Part shown: positions 61,836 to 64,000 of the stretch, in pieces
Numbering within the stretch: position 1 is the stretch's first letter
How the letters are laid out: each line of letters begins with the position of its first letter
DNA from: Pseudomonadota bacterium
GTDB taxonomy: Bacteria; Pseudomonadota; Alphaproteobacteria; Rhizobiales; Rhizobiaceae
Direction: 5' to 3'
NCBI GenBank assembly: GCA_023451735.1
Contig: JAEXYH010000093.1
Location: 1 to 64,000, forward strand
Length of the DNA stretch: 64,000 nt
Notes under the pieces: model-generated
Database searches by the model: none
Seen by the model: only the letters and a program-made list of their open reading frames with translations
What the model was told of the DNA's origin: nothing
Position numbers and translations under genes: made by a program

Positions 61836-62459
61836 ATGAACACGCTCTATTTTTCGCCCGGAAGCTGCGCGCTCGCCAGCCATATAACGCTTGCCGAATC
61901 CGGCCTGCCTTATGAGGTGAAAAAGCTGAACTTCGCCGAGGCCGAGCAGCGCTCGCCGGCCTATCTCAGGATCAATCCCAAGGGGCGGGTGCCGGCGCTG
62001 GTGACGGAAAAAGGTGCCGTAACGGAAACCGTCGCCATTCTTGCCTATATCGCGCAGGTGGCGCCCGAAGCGAATCTCGCGCCGCTTGCCGATCCGTTCC
62101 TGTTTGCGAAAATGCAGGCCTTCAACGCCTATATGGCATCCACCGTGCATGTTGCCCATGCCCATGGCCGTCGCGGATACCGTTGGGCTGATCAGGAAAC
62201 GTCCTTCGAGGATATGAAGAACAAGCTGCCGCAGGTGATGAGCGATTGTTTCCACCTGATCGAGGATGGCATGCTCGAAGGCCCTTATGTGCTCGGAGAG
62301 CAGTATTCGACTGCCGATCCCTATCTCTTCCTCTTGTCGGGATGGTTGAAGAGCGACCGTGTGGAAATCTCGGATTTTCCGCGGGTACACGCTCATTACC
62401 GCATGATGCTGGAGCGCCCCGCCGTGCAAAAGGCTCTGGCGGAAGAAAGAGCAGCCTGA
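61836..62459 (+). CDS. Glutathione S-transferase family protein
   Basis: 207 residues. A thioredoxin-like N-domain (LYFSPGSCALASHITLAESGLPYEVKKLNF, with NPKGRVPALVTEKGAVTETVAIL supplying the cis-Pro and Glu-Thr glutathione contacts) and an all-helical C-domain. Beta-class-like Cys10 (PGSCALA) may be the catalytic residue. AGGAGG precedes the ATG. Substrate unknown. Confidence 0.93.
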   Translation: MNTLYFSPGSCALASHITLAESGLPYEVKKLNFAEAEQRSPAYLRINPKGRVPALVTEKGAVTETVAILAYIAQVAPEANLAPLADPFLFAKMQAFNAYMASTVHVAHAHGRRGYRWADQETSFEDMKNKLPQVMSDCFHLIEDGMLEGPYVLGEQYSTADPYLFLLSGWLKSDRVEISDFPRVHAHYRMMLERPAVQKALAEERAA

Positions 62460-62462
62460 AGC

Positions 62463-62684
62463 TTAGGCGCATCGCGCGAGCGGCATGCCTTCCTGCTGAC
62501 GTTCGGCGTCGGCATCTACGACCGTCGCTGCCGGAAGATAGGGCATCGGCAGATCTGCGAGCTGCCGCGGATCCATTGCGCGAATGTCCGGATGGTCGAA
62601 AGGATCTTGTTGCTCAGCCCTGCTTACAGCGTGGGTCCACGCTGATCGCGTTATCGAGTTCAAGAAAATCTTGAGGGGGTTCAT
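62463..62684 (-). CDS. Small DUF1127-like protein
   Basis: 73 residues from ATG 62684 (MNPLKIFLNSITRSAW). The middle HPDIRAMDPRQLADLPMPYLP resembles the C-terminal MT-x-R-E-L-A-D-L block of DUF1127 relatives in Rhizobiaceae, though the N-half is different, so the assignment is tentative. GAGG lies six bases before the ATG. Convergent with the GST gene (three bases apart) and divergent from the LysR gene. Confidence 0.6.
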   Translation of the reverse strand: MNPLKIFLNSITRSAWTHAVSRAEQQDPFDHPDIRAMDPRQLADLPMPYLPAATVVDADAERQQEGMPLARCA

Positions 62685-62785
62685 CTTTTGCCTCGCAAAT
62701 GCTGGTTTCATTTGCAGGTTGAATATGGGTTGTGTTCGACCTCGTCACAATCGACATTATCAGGCACTCACTATAGATTTTCTAT

Positions 62786-63676
62786 ATGAGCAATCTGAAC
62801 CTCATTCATCTCAACGGTCTTCGGGCTCTCGAAGCAGTCGCGCGTCTCAGCTCGCTCCAAGCCGCAGCAGCGGAACTCGGCGTGTCGATCGGCGCCGTCA
62901 GCCAGCAGGTGATCAAGGCGGAAGCGCAGCTTGGTCATCCCGTCTTTCAGCGCCTGCCGAAAGGCATGGTTCCACTGGAGACCGCAAGGCCGATGCTGGC
63001 ACGATTGACGGATGGTTTTCGCAACCTTTCGGAGGCGGTGGCGATTGGTCGGCCGCGCGATGAAAGACTACTGACGATTTCCGTTGCACCGGTCTTTGCC
63101 GCCCGGTTCCTCGTGCACCGGCTTGATCGCTTTACGGCATTGCACCCTGATATCCGTTTGCGGATCGATGCGACTACGGCCATGGCGGATTTTGTAACGG
63201 ATGGCGTAGATCTCGGCATCCGTGTCGGTGGAGGCAAATGGCCTGGGGTCGATGCGCAATTGCTTCTGCCGCAACTGGTCTTTCCCGTCTGCGCGCCGGC
63301 TCTGGCCGAGCAATTGCGCGAGCCGAAGGACATTCTCGAATTGCCGACCATCATCGACGGGCATGCGATGTTCTCGTGGGACGTGTGGCTTCGTTGTGTC
63401 GGTCTGGAAGGGCGGCAGATGAAGGTTCGTCATGTCTTCAACGAGGCGTCACTCTGCCTCGATGCAACGGTGAGGGGAGAGGGCGTCATGATTGCCTGGC
63501 AGACCCTCGCCGATTACGCACTGGCGCAGGGCAAGCTGGTCGAGCCCTTTTCCGTCCGGGCCGCCACGGGCTTCGGGCATTATTTCGTCACCCCGGCGGG
63601 AATCCGCCAGCCACCGAAGGTCAAGGCCTTTCATCGGTGGCTGACGGCAGAGCTGGCAGGATTGCAGCCAGAATAA
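62786..63676 (+). CDS. LysR-family regulator (GcvA-like)
   Basis: 296 residues. The HTH is GLRALEAVARLSSLQAAAAELGVSIGAVSQQVIKAEAQLG, followed by a substrate-binding domain with FLVHRLDRFTALHPDIRLRIDATTAMADFVTDGVDLGIRVG, typical of the GcvA subgroup. LysR proteins usually control a divergent gene; here that is the small DUF1127-like gene, and the downstream GST gene on the other strand is a second candidate. The ligand is unknown. Confidence 0.92.
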   Translation: MSNLNLIHLNGLRALEAVARLSSLQAAAAELGVSIGAVSQQVIKAEAQLGHPVFQRLPKGMVPLETARPMLARLTDGFRNLSEAVAIGRPRDERLLTISVAPVFAARFLVHRLDRFTALHPDIRLRIDATTAMADFVTDGVDLGIRVGGGKWPGVDAQLLLPQLVFPVCAPALAEQLREPKDILELPTIIDGHAMFSWDVWLRCVGLEGRQMKVRHVFNEASLCLDATVRGEGVMIAWQTLADYALAQGKLVEPFSVRAATGFGHYFVTPAGIRQPPKVKAFHRWLTAELAGLQPE

Positions 63677-63685
63677 CCGGTCGGA

Positions 63686-64000
63686 TCACGCCGGCTCGGC
63701 GTTCCGCTTCGCCCACATCGCCTGATAGCCCGAACGATGAGTGCAGGCTTCGTACCAGGCCTTCAGCGACGGGCGGTTGTCGAACAGTGCGTGATAGCCG
63801 CGCGCATAGCGCAGGATTTCGACGACGTTGATGTCGGCAGCGGTAAAGCGGTCGCCGACGAGGTAGTGGGTCGTGGCAAGATGCTTTTCCAGCACGTCGA
63901 AGGGGCGGACGAGGCAATCGGCTGAATCGTCGATTGCGGCGATGCCTTCCGGTGTGTCGCCCTTGGTCGACTGGATCTTCAGTGCCTCCGTCTCGATGCT
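63686..64000 (-). CDS. Glutathione S-transferase, C-terminal part (cut by window end)
   Basis: The minus frame is open to the last base, giving at least 104 residues (SIETEALKIQSTKGDTPEG…), so the gene starts outside the window. The visible part is the helical GST C-domain: LEKHLATTHYLVGDRFTAADINVVEILRYARGY, with the conserved G-D-x-F-T-A-A-D motif, then LKAWYEACTHRSGYQAMW. The N-terminal glutathione-binding domain is not visible. Confidence 0.9.
   Translation of the reverse strand, partial: SIETEALKIQSTKGDTPEGIAAIDDSADCLVRPFDVLEKHLATTHYLVGDRFTAADINVVEILRYARGYHALFDNRPSLKAWYEACTHRSGYQAMWAKRNAEPA

Overview
The window looks like a chromosomal segment of a member of the Rhizobiaceae (Rhizobium/Agrobacterium/Neorhizobium-like alphaproteobacterium). 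Reasons: strongly GC-biased third codon positions; an smc–ppdK neighbourhood; an ExoY/ExoF-type exopolysaccharide locus; RkpRST-like export genes; betCBA; a Rhizobium etli-type asparaginase; small DUF1127 proteins; and a palindromic element resembling the rhizobial intergenic mosaic repeats (RIME). The genus is an inference. No prophage, transposase or CRISPR array was seen.

Layout. 1–8.6 kb: housekeeping genes (3' part of smc, ppdK, a VOC protein, a lipoprotein, a DUF1499 protein, an MBL hydrolase, tRNA-Gln). 8.7–37.4 kb: a large surface-polysaccharide island. It holds a FemAB-like transferase, five glycosyltransferase genes (one a GT4–GT2 fusion), two flavin oxidoreductases, a Wzx flippase, a tightly overlapping CDP-sugar/C-methyl-sugar cassette with an embedded DUF4910 gene, a Wzy-like polymerase, a Tat-secreted GH16 glycanase, an OPX protein, an ExoY-type priming transferase, a Wzc-like co-polymerase with a ruined ATP-binding site, and a complete inner-membrane ABC exporter (two KpsM-like permeases, KpsT, KpsE). 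37.5–39 kb: a lipoprotein, tRNA-Pro, and two very small genes, one (KTSC domain) interrupted by an in-frame TAG.

39–48 kb: an assimilatory sulfate island with cysH-cysD-cysN on the minus strand, a divergent Rrf2 regulator, and sbp-cysT-cysW-cysA on the plus strand, with a RIME-like repeat between cysT and cysW. 48–55.3 kb: an EamA protein, a DUF6152/DUF6644 pair, the choline-sulfate to glycine-betaine operon betC-betB-betA, and a divergent HigBA toxin–antitoxin pair where betI is found in the classic rhizobial arrangement. 55.4–64 kb: an HdeD-like protein, an EAL–CBS–GGDEF protein, a quinone oxidoreductase, a short ORF with its own terminator, two DUF1127-type proteins, DUF3750, asparaginase, two glutathione transferases (one cut by the window end) and a LysR regulator.

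How the genes work together. The polysaccharide island has parts for priming (ExoY-like), chain extension (GT4/GT2), unusual sugar donors (RfbF and followers), Wzx/Wzy polymerisation, outer-membrane export (OPX), trimming (GH16) and a parallel ABC export route, so it may make two polymers or use a mixed secretion route. Its promoter-bearing gaps are AT-rich and carry several perfect dyads. The sulfur island couples sulfate uptake to activation and reduction. Sulfate released by BetC could feed it, while BetB/BetA make the osmoprotectant betaine. The most novel-looking items are the DUF4910-containing sugar cassette, the mixed secretion locus with a pseudo-kinase and paired permeases, the repeat-supplied ribosome binding site of cysW, and the short-ORF/terminator units.
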